This document shows, piece after piece, positions 1 to 9,512 of a DNA stretch of 64,000 bases (the first letter of the stretch is position 1; each line of letters starts with the position of its first letter). The position numbers and the translations under genes are program-made. The notes below the pieces were generated by a model. It was not told the DNA's origin, ran no database searches, and was given only the letters and a program-made list of their open reading frames with translations. Origin of the DNA: Diadema setosum (taxonomy: Eukaryota; Echinodermata; Echinoidea; Diadematoida; Diadematidae); NCBI GenBank assembly GCA_033980235.1, contig CM067062.1:12605991-12669990 (forward strand), written 5' to 3'.

Positions 1-363
1 TGCATAATACTCAGTGATATGTGAGTGATACTTTACAGTCCTATTAATTTTCAAGATTGAAGGGGGGGGGGGGCAATCCCCCAGAAAAAAAGATTGAGGG
101 GCATGCCTCTCCCCCACTTTTTACAGCATATCCCATTTGTACTCCCCCCCCCCTCCCCCTCAGAAGTACATTTACCAATTTTCTGTGGCAAAGTCGAATT
201 GGTGTAACATACGTGTAAATTCTATTCATTCTGTCTGTGCCACATTCTCTCTCCCTCTCTTCCATCTTTTTCCTCTCTTTCTAAGTCTCTCTCTTTTAGA
301 CACATTTATATCATAGTGCATTTTTTTTTCTTAGTCTCAGCATAACACACAATCTCTACGAAT
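1..363. repeat. Low-complexity G/C-run and CT-rich sequence
   Basis: Long G runs (about 61-72), C runs (146-165) and CT-rich tracts (240-295) dominate. No coding region is supported. The G/C-run style resembles the degenerate repeat arrays at 22.9-23.6 kb and 44.1-44.9 kb. Confidence 0.5.
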
Positions 364-577
364 GTATATGCTGTTATTTTTGCGTAGATAATTTCGCTGA
401 CAAGGTTATAGACACTTTTGCGAGACGTTTTTGCGAATTGACACCGATGCTTATGTTAATGCACTATTCACACGGCGCATGGAAACATTTTCGCATGTTG
501 TTAAATTAGCAATTCAACCGAGACTCGCGAAATTCGCGAAAATTTAACCCTTGCAAAAATAACAGCTTATATACAGT
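364..577. mobile_element. Short MITE-like inverted-repeat element
   Basis: The left end carries TGCTGTTATTTTTGC followed by TAATTTCGC; the right end carries the inverse, GCGAAAATT then GCAAAAATAACAGC. The ends are inverted over about 30 bases with small gaps. The interior is rich in TTCGCGAA-type palindromes and has no coding capacity. No target duplication was resolved. Confidence 0.5.
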
Positions 578-3100
578 ATCTCTCTCACACATAAGTTTAA
601 TTTTCCGTAAAAAATCTCAATGTCAACTTCACATTGTGGGTTGAGCAAGGAGGCTATAGGCTACAGTATGACTGTTCTATACACCTTTCAAGTAATGAAT
701 ATCTGACGCTCGACCCTCAAATCGATCTGCTTGAATGAATGAACACAGGAAGAATCATTTTGAATTCATGTTGACAATGAAAAAAAATCACGTTTAATTT
801 GAGAAGACAAAAAGTAATTATGCTGATTTCAGGAGTGACATTGCAAGACGAGATGGCATTTTGCATGAGACGGTGCATTGAATTCACCCCGATAACTTCG
901 AAACTCGTTCTTTCTACCGAAGTTCCTTCGCCGATACTTAATTCTTCCCCTGCATATATGCGCTGTTTGAGCGTCTCCATCATACCAAGGAGGTATGAAC
1001 ATACCTCCTTGATCATACCATATACCACCCGTGTTACCCGTGTGTGCGCGATTGATGAGGAAGTGGGGGTGGGGTGCGCGATATGACGCGTTCATGAACA
1101 ATCGCAAAATGAGAGAGTGGTTGGATCCACATAGCGTGCACTCTTTAAGGAAAAATTGCCGTAACAAAATGGCGGTGGCAGCAAGTTTTGGTGGCTGCGT
1201 ATTTCCTGGGTGAACACGCATTCCACTATGTTTTAGTTCGGTGGCTGCGCCCTGTGCCGTAAAATGTCTGCTGCCCTCAACGAACCCGAATCGGTCAATA
1301 TGGAGGCGCCTTTCTATGTTCTCTGCTCTCAAATATCAAATATTCAACAAGAATTAAAATATAAAATAAACAACATTTAAAATGAAATTAAAATTCAATG
1401 GTAGATGTTTTCTCTTATTGTACTCCTCCATTCCGAACACGATTTCATCTGAAGTACAGTTCCGTAAATAAATATCATCTTACATTCTCCCACATGATAC
1501 CCAAATTATTTTCACGTGCTTGCAAAGATAAAATAAATTTTCATTTGTTTCATCTTCTTCTTTTTTCACAAAAAGAACATGAATTACTTGAAAACAAACC
1601 AACCCGAAAGAGATGATATGCATATACAACACTATGCACCGGATGAAATAACAAGTCTTCAACTTCAACTTTGTTTTCATTTCCCTTGAATATTAACAGG
1701 GAAAATTATATACAATGCATTAACAGAACATATTTGTAATAATTTCAATAAGTGAATTAACAAAATACATGTGATCACGAGTAACAACATAACTGCATTT
1801 TGTAAGGTATACACATACTTTCATAATCAGCTATTATCAATGTATATTGTCTTGGCCTTAAAATGTGTTCTCGATCTACTTGACAGAAAAGCCATAATTT
1901 CGTTTAAATCTAATAAAAAAAACACGGTAATCCACTTTCCTCTTCTTTCAGAAATTGCCAATTTTACTAGTTTTAATCTTCGATTGTTGATATAAATTGT
2001 TTTCCCTTATTAAATCAGTTTCCGAAATGTCTCTTTCTTCTTTTCTAAGATTTCTCCTCCAAACCATCATTATACTTTCATGAATAATGCTTTAACACTA
2101 AAAGGTCATTCATTCCTAAACCGAGTTCTCCAAAATATCTATCACATTATAATTCACCATTATTTCCAAGTTTATATGTTCTAATCTAAATTAGTTCTAA
2201 AGTAAGGGATAGCAACAACCAATGTAAATATTGTAATCGTTGTAATCAATGTTATGTTTGCTGAGGAAGATGGCGATATCTCTTTATATCAATATTTTAG
2301 GATTTATTCCGAAATGTTTATATGGTATGTTTTGTGTTACAACTGACCTACACAGTCATATGCATCGTATGTGATAACTCTTTTTTTTTTGTAATCACTG
2401 CGCCCATAGGTTAACAATTCCTTAAAGTTTATACAATCATTTTTTTTGGGGGGGGGGTTCATTCCGTTTTCCATTTCATTTCAGTCTTTTATTGTCCATA
2501 TTATCATGGTTATTTACAAAAAGTATACAATATACAATTACAATTACATCAACAGGATTCAAATTACATTTTACAAGACATTAAAGAGACATCTTTTTGC
2601 CAACCTTTTAAAACATTTTTATCAACATCAGTTTCCAAACATTCAACCTATATTAATATATCTTTATCTTTATCTTTATCGAAAACTAATATGGGTGATT
2701 TATTTAGTATCTTGGGGAAATAATATACAAAATCCTGCAAATTATTCTTCTGTAATCACAGGATAAAATAAAATATATAAACAAATATTCTTACGCTGAT
2801 CAGATTCTATCTCTTCCAACTTCTCAGCATATCGCATTAATCATAAAATAAATAAACAGCATCAGCTACACTAATCCAACACCTTCCGTACAACCTCCAT
2901 CTCAATCTTTACATCCTTAAAAACCTTCCCAAGTCCTACAACATTATCATTCAATTAAATCAATCAATTAAAAAAATCCAGTCATAATCAAAATCACATT
3001 TTTTTGGCCTACATACTTTCAAAAAAACCCCACCAAACATCAACTATACAAGAAAAAATCCGTACCTTCTCACCAACCTCTTCATTACATAATTCCTGTT
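578..3100. other. Unannotated AT-rich flank, 3' side of gene A
   Basis: No exon, RNA gene or conserved protein segment was recognised. A local hairpin lies at 967-1010 (AAGGAGGTAT pairing with ATACCTCCTT). The stretch 1022-1330 is richer in CpG. The stretch 2446-2760 is AT-rich with short CTTTAT repeats near 2664 and may be an old LINE 3' end, but no protein trace confirms this. Confidence 0.4.
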
Positions 3101-3839
3101 TAAACCCTATCAATCAAATTAGTCAAGTCAATAAATCATTATCATTTTTTCACAATATCTAGTTTACCTACATATTTTCAAATGTATACAATATATGCAT
3201 ATATACATATACAATACATTGCATATATGTAAACAGCAGTCCAATTACATGTAGACTATTTGAAAAACATCATATTATATATGTTATTTCATAATTCACA
3301 TCATATTACATATGCTTATTATGAATTTGCTTGCTTATCAACATATACAATTTTCTCTCCCTCGGATTTTGTGTCCCCCCCCCCTTTTTTTTCATATATG
3401 TTTCATTTTAATTTCTTTTATCAATATCATTATTGTTATTATTATCATTGTCATCATTATTGTGTATATATACTTTGATATGTTTGATTACTTGCATTTG
3501 TTGGTTGACTCTCACTTTCATTTTGTTGCCTCCTCTTGGTACACCTTATTAGGGCTCACCGTTTGCCCCCCCCCCCCCTTCCCCTTGATGTTGCTATATT
3601 TCACTCTTTTCCTTTCTTTATCCCTCTGTTGTTCCTTATCTTGTTTGATTTTGCCTCCCTATTCATCCTTTTCCTTCAATGGTTGCCCCCTGGTCCTCAG
3701 AATCATTACTTTTTGTCTGTCCACCCTCCTGCTCTAATCCGCCTCCGTTTACCTGTTGGGCTCCTTGCCCATGACCTCCTACCCTCTCTTTTTTTTTTCT
3801 TTGTTCTGTGTACCCAGCCTGTCCCTGACTATTCTTGTT

Positions 3840-3965
3840 GTGTGAATTCCTTATAATATTATTTGATTGCTTTCCCTGCCTGTTTGTCATTTTGCCTCTT
3901 ACGAAGATTCTGCTAGGATCGAAAGCTCGTGCCCCTTTTGACTCCATTTTACTCCATTAGCTCGC
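3840..3965 (+). mobile_element. Possible Penelope-like element terminus
   Basis: The segment around 3895-3935 reads ACGAAGATTCTGCTAGGATC then GAAAGCTCG. This resembles the CTGATGA...GAAA hammerhead-like core in terminal repeats of many Penelope-like elements, but the first core box is degenerate here. A poly-T run of about 20 follows at 3995. No reverse transcriptase or GIY-YIG domain is nearby, so at most this is a terminal relic. Confidence 0.25.
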
Positions 3966-4187
3966 CACTATTGGATAAGCAGTTTTGAGCAGGTTTTTTT
4001 TTTTTTTTTTTTTGTTAAACATCATATTTGTCAACGCCTGAGATTTACGTATATGTGATTTTCACTTCCAGCACAATACAGCACAAAACATGGAATCAAA
4101 GAGAAATTGACAGACACGAATTGCATGTGAACTGGTCGCTACAGCGCCTTGAGCACGTTATGTGGAATTGAGCATTATTAGTACCCT

Positions 4188-4247
4188 GTATTATTATTAT
4201 CATCATCATCATCATCATTATTATCATCATTATTATCATCATTACAG
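4188..4247. repeat. ATC/ATT trinucleotide microsatellite
   Basis: Imperfect tandem ATT and ATC triplets. No coding role is suggested. Confidence 0.85.
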
Positions 4248-4818
4248 AGTAGCGTCCTCTTTTGTTTTTTTCGCTGTTCAAATACATGTTAATTGTGAAA
4301 TAATGTTTGATTTTCAGTGAAAATGTAGAAATGAAATAAAACTCAGACTTACACTGAGATTGAAAGAGCCTTCCGTCCAGCACCTAACTTTCGTCAAACA
4401 GTGATATAGCTACTTCACAAAACCATACTTTTTCGCCTAAATTTCCTCCTCGTTCATATTTGACATCTATATTTACAGACAGCCTTGGGAAAGTATTATG
4501 AAGCAGCAGGACTATGAAATAAGACACGGTACAAAGGTAACACTGACTGAAAATTTTATGTGTTAAGTTAGGTGTGATTATCAAATGTTAACTGTTGCAA
4601 ATATGCTTTACATGAAAACATGATTTTTTTTTCTTTTGGGATTATCAAATCAACCTGCTCATTTGACGTTTAAAGGACAAAATGATAGCAAAAAAAGTGA
4701 GTAATAATAAGAAAAAAAAATATGCTTTTAAGTTAATAGAATTGTACATATCGTCCCTGTTAGACAGAAAATAAGACATTTACGTTACTGTAGTAAACAG
4801 ACGTCTGCATGGGATGGA

Positions 4819-5073
4819 CTAGACGACTGATTGCGCTGTGTTATGAGCGGTCGAAGCAACTCCTCCTTGGGCAGACGATCTGCTGGTCTTTTCTTTTTCC
4901 GTACCGATTTTCTTCCTCCAGAAGGCGATGTTTCGCTTGCTGAAACCAAACACGAGAAGCAGCATAACTCCCTGTAAAGAGTTGACAGCCGTAAACACGT
5001 ACCATAGCTCTCGAACCTTACCGTAGTCACAGACGAAGGCGAGTGCCCACGTAAAGCCCGTGATGCAAGAAAG
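4819..5073 (-). CDS. Gene A exon 3: TM6-TM7 and cytoplasmic tail of SMB/7TM receptor
   Basis: This is the terminal coding exon of gene A. On the minus strand a 3' splice site ending TATTTCAG lies just before 5073. The exon opens in phase 0 and encodes 84 residues before a TAG stop (4821-4819). The first part (LSCITGFTWALAFVCDYG) continues the YIK that ends exon 2 and forms TM6; VFTAVNSLQGVMLLLVFGFS forms TM7. A basic and serine-rich tail of about 35 residues follows. Gene B's exon 3 is nearly identical in TM6-TM7 and diverges in the tail. A pogo-like inverted-repeat element begins only about 20 bases upstream of the splice acceptor (5094), so part of the acceptor region may be transposon-derived. 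The join to exon 2 spans an intron of about 4.4 kb (5074-9512) and is inferred from phase, family sequence and gene B. Confidence 0.85.
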   Translation of the reverse strand, partial: LSCITGFTWALAFVCDYGKVRELWYVFTAVNSLQGVMLLLVFGFSKRNIAFWRKKIGTEKEKTSRSSAQGGVASTAHNTAQSVV

Positions 5074-5124
5074 CTGAAATAGTGAGTGATAAATACAGTG
5101 AACTCCCGTCAAAATTCCTCGGGA

Positions 5125-5238
5125 CCGGCGATTTTCTTTCGTTGCATCGAAATTTCGTCACAAAGGAACAGTGCATTCCAGCCGGCGATTTTCTTTCGTT
5201 GCATCGAAATTTCGTCACAAAGGAACACTGCATTCCAG
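5125..5238. repeat. 57-base tandem duplication
   Basis: Two copies with period 57 (starts at 5125 and 5182), each running from CCGGCGATTTTC to GTGCATTCCAG or CTGCATTCCAG, almost identical. This is a local duplication inside the inverted-repeat element. Confidence 0.9.
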
Positions 5239-5339
5239 CATGTGTCCTTAACTAGGGCACTATCGACAGGTTGTCTTTGTGTCTTTCCCAGTGCAGTCTT
5301 TGTATATGTATTTTTTTCCTGTAATTTAATTTAAACACA

Positions 5340-5757
5340 GTGCAGTGCATAAATGATGTCCCTTTTCTTTTCTGTATATCAGACTTTTCCTTTCTTTTTA
5401 CCACTTCTAGTTGGGTGTCTCCCTTTTTTCTTTCTCCCTCACTCTCTTTCTTATTTCTTTCTCCCCCACTCTCTTTCTTATTTCTTTCTCTCTCTGTCTT
5501 TTTATCTCTTATTAGTCTCTCTTCCTGGTTACTCTGTATTATGATTGTGAAGATATTTTAATTGTGTTTTAAATTTACGTGGATTGTATATTATGTGCGA
5601 CTGCTAAGTTATATTGTTGTAGTTATTTTTTCATGTCTGAATTATGTATACAGTGTACTTTGTATAATTTGTATTGTATTTTTTTTCACCTGGAAAATGA
5701 TTATCTTTTTTGTTGGAAGAAAGACTAATAAAAATATCTGTATCTGTATCTGTAGTA
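5340..5757 (+). mobile_element. Probable LINE 3' tail with TATCTG repeat
   Basis: CT-rich sequence, then an AATAAAAATATCTG tail with three TATCTG/TATCTGT units at 5737-5756. Short tandem tails of this kind mark the 3' ends of CR1/L2-type non-LTR elements. No protein trace remains. Confidence 0.35.
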
Positions 5758-5996
5758 CAGGGTAAAAGCAACTTGGCCTATAGGCCCTAGATGATAATTT
5801 TAGGACCTGAATTTGATTTCATTAAAGTATCGAGAATTTCGGTATGACCGTGTTCGGTACAACGAAAGTGCACTGTATGTGCTCAAAACACACACACACA
5901 CACGTACCGAAGAATACACAAACACTATTCGACAACTCGACCCATATCATATTCACCGGCGACGTACACATACACTAAACACAGACATTCGCACAT

Positions 5997-6028
<32 letters not shown>

Positions 6029-6121
6029 GCAGTACATGACTGTGATCGCATAATGATTACTGTTGTGGATGGTCGTAACCACTTCCCTGGTCCTGACAGG
6101 GTTTTAACTAAGTATCACATT

Positions 6122-6709
6122 AGCCGGGTTCACACGTGCACCAATTAGCGGGATACAAATCTCGAGATTTGCATCGCGATCGTCATCCCGAGTTTTTTGC
6201 ACGTGTGGACAGAAAAAACCCGAAAATTAGCGGGATAAGCATCGCGATGCTAATCCCAAGAAATCTTGCGCTGGTTCGTCAATTAGCGGGATAATTGGCC
6301 CCGCGCTGGTACGTGTGAACGGTCGGGATTAGAATCTCGAGTTTTTACATCCCATCATGCAATGCGCATATCACAACAGCGAGGCCTCTGCGAAGAGGTC
6401 CTTCACCTCTTTGGAGCACAATAACAACAGCGCGCGAACCACACCACTGACGCGTAAAAGACAATGGACAAAGGAAAGTGCGCACAGGTGGTGATAGAGA
6501 AGGGCGCTGTGTGACCCAGTTTGCAGGCTTTGCTGTTATCTCTATCGGCAATTAGCGGGATAATTCGGTACGTGTGGACGCTCGCCAAATTAGCGGGATA
6601 CCGATCGCGATCGCTATCCCGCTAATTTGGTACGTGTGGACGCTCGCAAAAAAACTCGGGATGAGCATCGCGATCGTCATCCCGCTAATTTGTACGTGTG
6701 AACCCGGCT
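6122..6709. mobile_element. MITE family M1, copy 1
   Basis: Terminal inverted repeats: AGCCGGGTTCACACGTGC at the left and the inverse of AGCCGGGTTCACACGTAC at the right. The interior carries several short palindromes (ATCGCGAT, GCGATCGC) and repeated blocks AATTAGCGGGATA in both orientations. No coding capacity. The family also occurs at 6851-7439 and, partly and inverted, at 7440-7708. Confidence 0.8.
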
Positions 6710-6850
6710 CATGATGCGTCATATCCAGTGATATCCAAGGGTGGTATTCTGAACACCGTTTTATCTCTGTTGTAACTTGTGTTGTAACTTGTGTTGTAAG
6801 TCTGTGAGTTACAACACCGCTATTCTAAAAACAGTTATAAATCAACCAAT

Positions 6851-7439
6851 AGCCGGGTTCACACGTACACCAATTAGCGGGATACAAATCTCGAGATTTG
6901 CATCGCGATCGTCATCCCGAGTTTTTTGCACGTGTGGACAGAAAAAAACCGAAAATTAGCGGGATAAGCATCGCGATGCTAATCCCAAGAAATCTTGCGC
7001 TGGTTCATCAATTAGCGGGATAATTGGCCCCGCTCTGGTACGTGTGAACGGTCGGGATTAGAATCTCGAGTTTTTATATCCCATCATGCAATGCGCACAC
7101 CACAGCAGCGACGCCTCTGCGAAGAGGTCCTTCACCTCTTTGGCGCACCAAAACAACAGCGCGCGAACCACACCACTGACGCGTAAAAGACAATGGACAA
7201 AGGTAAAGTGCGCGCACGCAGTGATAGAGAAGGGCGCTGTGTGACCCAGTTTGCAGGCTTTGCTGTTATCTCTATCGGCAATTAGCGGGATAATTCGGTA
7301 CGTGTGGACGCTCGCCAAATTAGCGGGATACCGATCGCGATCGCTATCCCGCTAATTTGGTACGTGTGGACGCTCGCAAAAAAACTCGGGATGTGCATCG
7401 CGATCGTCATTCCGCTAATTTGTACGTGTGAACCCGGCT
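6851..7439. mobile_element. MITE family M1, copy 2
   Basis: Nearly identical to copy 1 over its full length, with the same AGCCGGGTTCACACGT ends. The flanking dinucleotide TA on both sides may be a target duplication. It is inserted in R1 copy 1. Confidence 0.8.
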
Positions 7440-7708
7440 AATAGCCTCGCTGTTGTGATGTGCGCATTGCATGATGGGATGTAAAAACTCGAGATTCTAA
7501 TCCCGACCGTTCACACGTACCAGCGCGGGGCCAATTATCCCGCTAATTGGCGAACCAGCGCAAGATTTCTTGGGATTAGCATCGCGATGCTTATCCCGCT
7601 AATTTTCGGGTTTTTTCTGTCCACACGTGCAAAAAACTCGGGATGACGATCGCGATGCAAATCTCGAGATTTGTATCCCGCTAACTGATGTACGTTTGAA
7701 CCCGGCTA
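7440..7708. mobile_element. MITE family M1, partial inverted copy 3
   Basis: This is the reverse complement of the first ~270 bases of M1 copy 2, ending in GTTTGAACCCGGCT. It abuts copy 2 directly, so the pair forms a large inverted repeat. The other half of the element is missing. Confidence 0.75.
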
Positions 7709-7861
7709 ATAAGATTGCTCCCTTGGGCAAATGCGCCTTGCTTAACTCTGCGCGTTTTAACGAGCGCTCATTCTCTGGCGTGCGCACAAATAGGACAGTG
7801 GTATGCGCAGGTAAAGAGAGCCAGAGATAAAATAAAGTTACAACAGAAGCTTGATCATTAT

Positions 7862-8036
7862 GCCTTCTTACCGGTTTTGACGTATAGTTGGTGCGGTAGG
7901 GGATTCGCAAAGCTATCTCAGATTGAGTCTTTTTATTTGAAATTTTGTTTTAAAAATAAGAAGATATCTGGCGTTCATAAGAGGAACCCAAATTTCATGG
8001 TTTGTGGGGAACTTGACGCTTCTAAATTAAGTTAAG
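7862..8036 (+). pseudogene. LINE ORF2 C-terminus-like relic inside R1
   Basis: The reading frame contains QIESFYLKFCFK, then GVHKRNPNFMVCGELDASKL. This matches the family pattern in non-LTR ORF2 C-termini (a Phe/Leu-rich stretch, GVxxxTPNxMVYGELG). It recurs in R1 copy 2 (14200-14340) and inverted in copy 3 (about 16505-16680), so it travels as part of R1. R1 may therefore have begun as a mobilised copy of LINE-adjacent sequence. No catalytic domain is present. Confidence 0.4.
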
Positions 8037-8087
8037 CCCTTGCAATGCCATGTTGTTATTATTATTATTATCATTAATAATAATAAT

Positions 8088-8475
8088 GATAATAATAAAA
8101 ACAATAGTGGCTACTTCTATAGCGCACAGGTCCACTTTTCAGTGCTCATGGCGCTTCAAAAATGAAAAGATATCATATATTTACATGCATATACATATTC
8201 AAACATTTCAACAAAGAAGAAAATGGTAAGCAAAAACAAATATATACCAATTAAAGAATACAACATATACCAATTAAAAATACAATATTGATCCAATATT
8301 AATGACATACAGCAATTACAGTCCTCAGTATGAAAGGAACAGATAAGTTTTAAGTTTGGATTTGAATGACTCTGTAGATGACAGTTCCCTTAACTGAAGA
8401 GGTAACTAATTCCACAATTTTGGTCCCATAACGGAAAAAGCACGATCACCATACCCATGTTTTACTCTGGGTATT
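8088..8475 (-). mobile_element. L2/CR1-like LINE 3' fragment
   Basis: Read on the minus strand, 8475-8340 encodes a decayed but recognisable CR1/L2 reverse-transcriptase C-terminus (RAFSVMGPKLWN..LPLQLREL followed by SFKSKLKTYLF). It is followed by a 3' UTR with GCGCCATGAGCACTG and GCGCTATAGAAG, and ends near an ATT repeat at 8055-8095. It is 5'-truncated and inserted in R1 copy 1. Confidence 0.65.
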
Positions 8476-9512
8476 TGGAGTAAGAATGTATCTGATGATG
8501 ATGATTATTATTATTATTATTGTTGTTGTTGTCACTATCTTCACAAGATATCTCTTGGAGATCAATATCACGTCAAGTTCCATCATGGAACCTTAGACTT
8601 CTAATACTTTTCTCAGGATTCGCGCCATCCCCAGCAATAAATATTTTTGAAACACCCAAAGGTACTGATAATGATTTCTTATTGGTGAAGATAGTGAAAT
8701 CGTATAAAAAACTGTTTGATATTTTGAAAGATATTTTTGAAATGAATAGTGCTAAAAACAAACTGCCGACGGTGCCGGTAAACTTTCTGTTCATGTGTTT
8801 GTGTTTTCATTTATGTGCATAATTACAGTATGCTACGCGTATGTACCTGCAATGTTACTGTTTCCAAATTTTGTATTGTGGAATGAGTTTACATTTTGTC
8901 AAACTGCTATCTTTGCCTTTGTGTACATAAATTGTTTTTATTTTTTGTATATCTTTTTTATTTTGAACTCGCATACCACAATATTGAGTTAATGAATTAT
9001 CTCACTATCTAACATAAGTTAGAGCGAAAGTTACAACGGAGTTAAAACACCTTCCACCCTGTTTTATCTCAGAAGCATAAATTTGCACGGGGCATGACTT
9101 ACAACAGAAGATAAAACAGTTTTCAGAATAACGTGTAACCTAATGGGTGTTCAGGTGTGCACCCACTGTTTCGCAAGTGCGCATACCCTAAGACAATGGT
9201 ATGCGCAGGCAAAGAGTGCGCAAGATAAAACACTAGTTACAACAGAAGTTACAACAGAAGTTACAACAGAGATAAAACAGTCTCAGAATACCACCCCAAG
9301 ACTGTATCCACCTTCGATTTTTCTAATCGACCATGACGTCATGGAAATGTTAAAGGTGAAAGGCTGCCATGGTTTGTTTGTTTTTGTTTTTTTTTCTGTG
9401 CCATGAATAATGTTCAGGCATATAGTTCTAGGCCTGTAAGCCTAATTATGCACTATAGACGAACAAGTTTCACTCACGAATATCGTTACCTTATGTACAG
9501 AAATCTCGTTAC

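Larger units (their letters stand above)
5094..5877. mobile_element. pogo/Tigger-like MITE remnant with internal insertion
   Basis: The left end reads TACAGTGAACTCCCGT. The right end, read inverted, is TACAGTGCACTTTCGT, typical of the TACAGTG-type ends of pogo/Tigger non-autonomous elements. A 57-base tandem duplication lies at 5125-5238. A CT-rich segment with a terminal TATCTG repeat (5340-5757) seems to be a later insertion resembling a LINE tail. No transposase is present. Confidence 0.5.
6741..9294. mobile_element. R1 inverted-repeat element, copy 1 (host of nested M1 elements and a LINE tail)
   Basis: The left end reads GTGGTATTCTGAACACCG then TTTTATCTCTGTTGTAAC. The right end is the inverse, GATAAAACAGTCTCAGAATACCAC. 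Sub-terminal arrays of GTTACAACAGAA occur at both ends. The interior shares blocks with copies at 13010-15476 and 15480-17020: a GATTGCTCCCTTGGGC block (7713), a LINE C-terminus-like peptide (7862-8036) and a block at 8520-8990. M1 elements (6851-7708) and a LINE 3' fragment (8088-8475) are inserted in this copy. It lies wholly in gene A intron 2. Confidence 0.65.

Noticed and set aside
829..1332. 167-codon minus-strand frame near the left edge
   Set aside because: No family resemblance, overlaps a hairpin and other frames, and lacks supporting signals.
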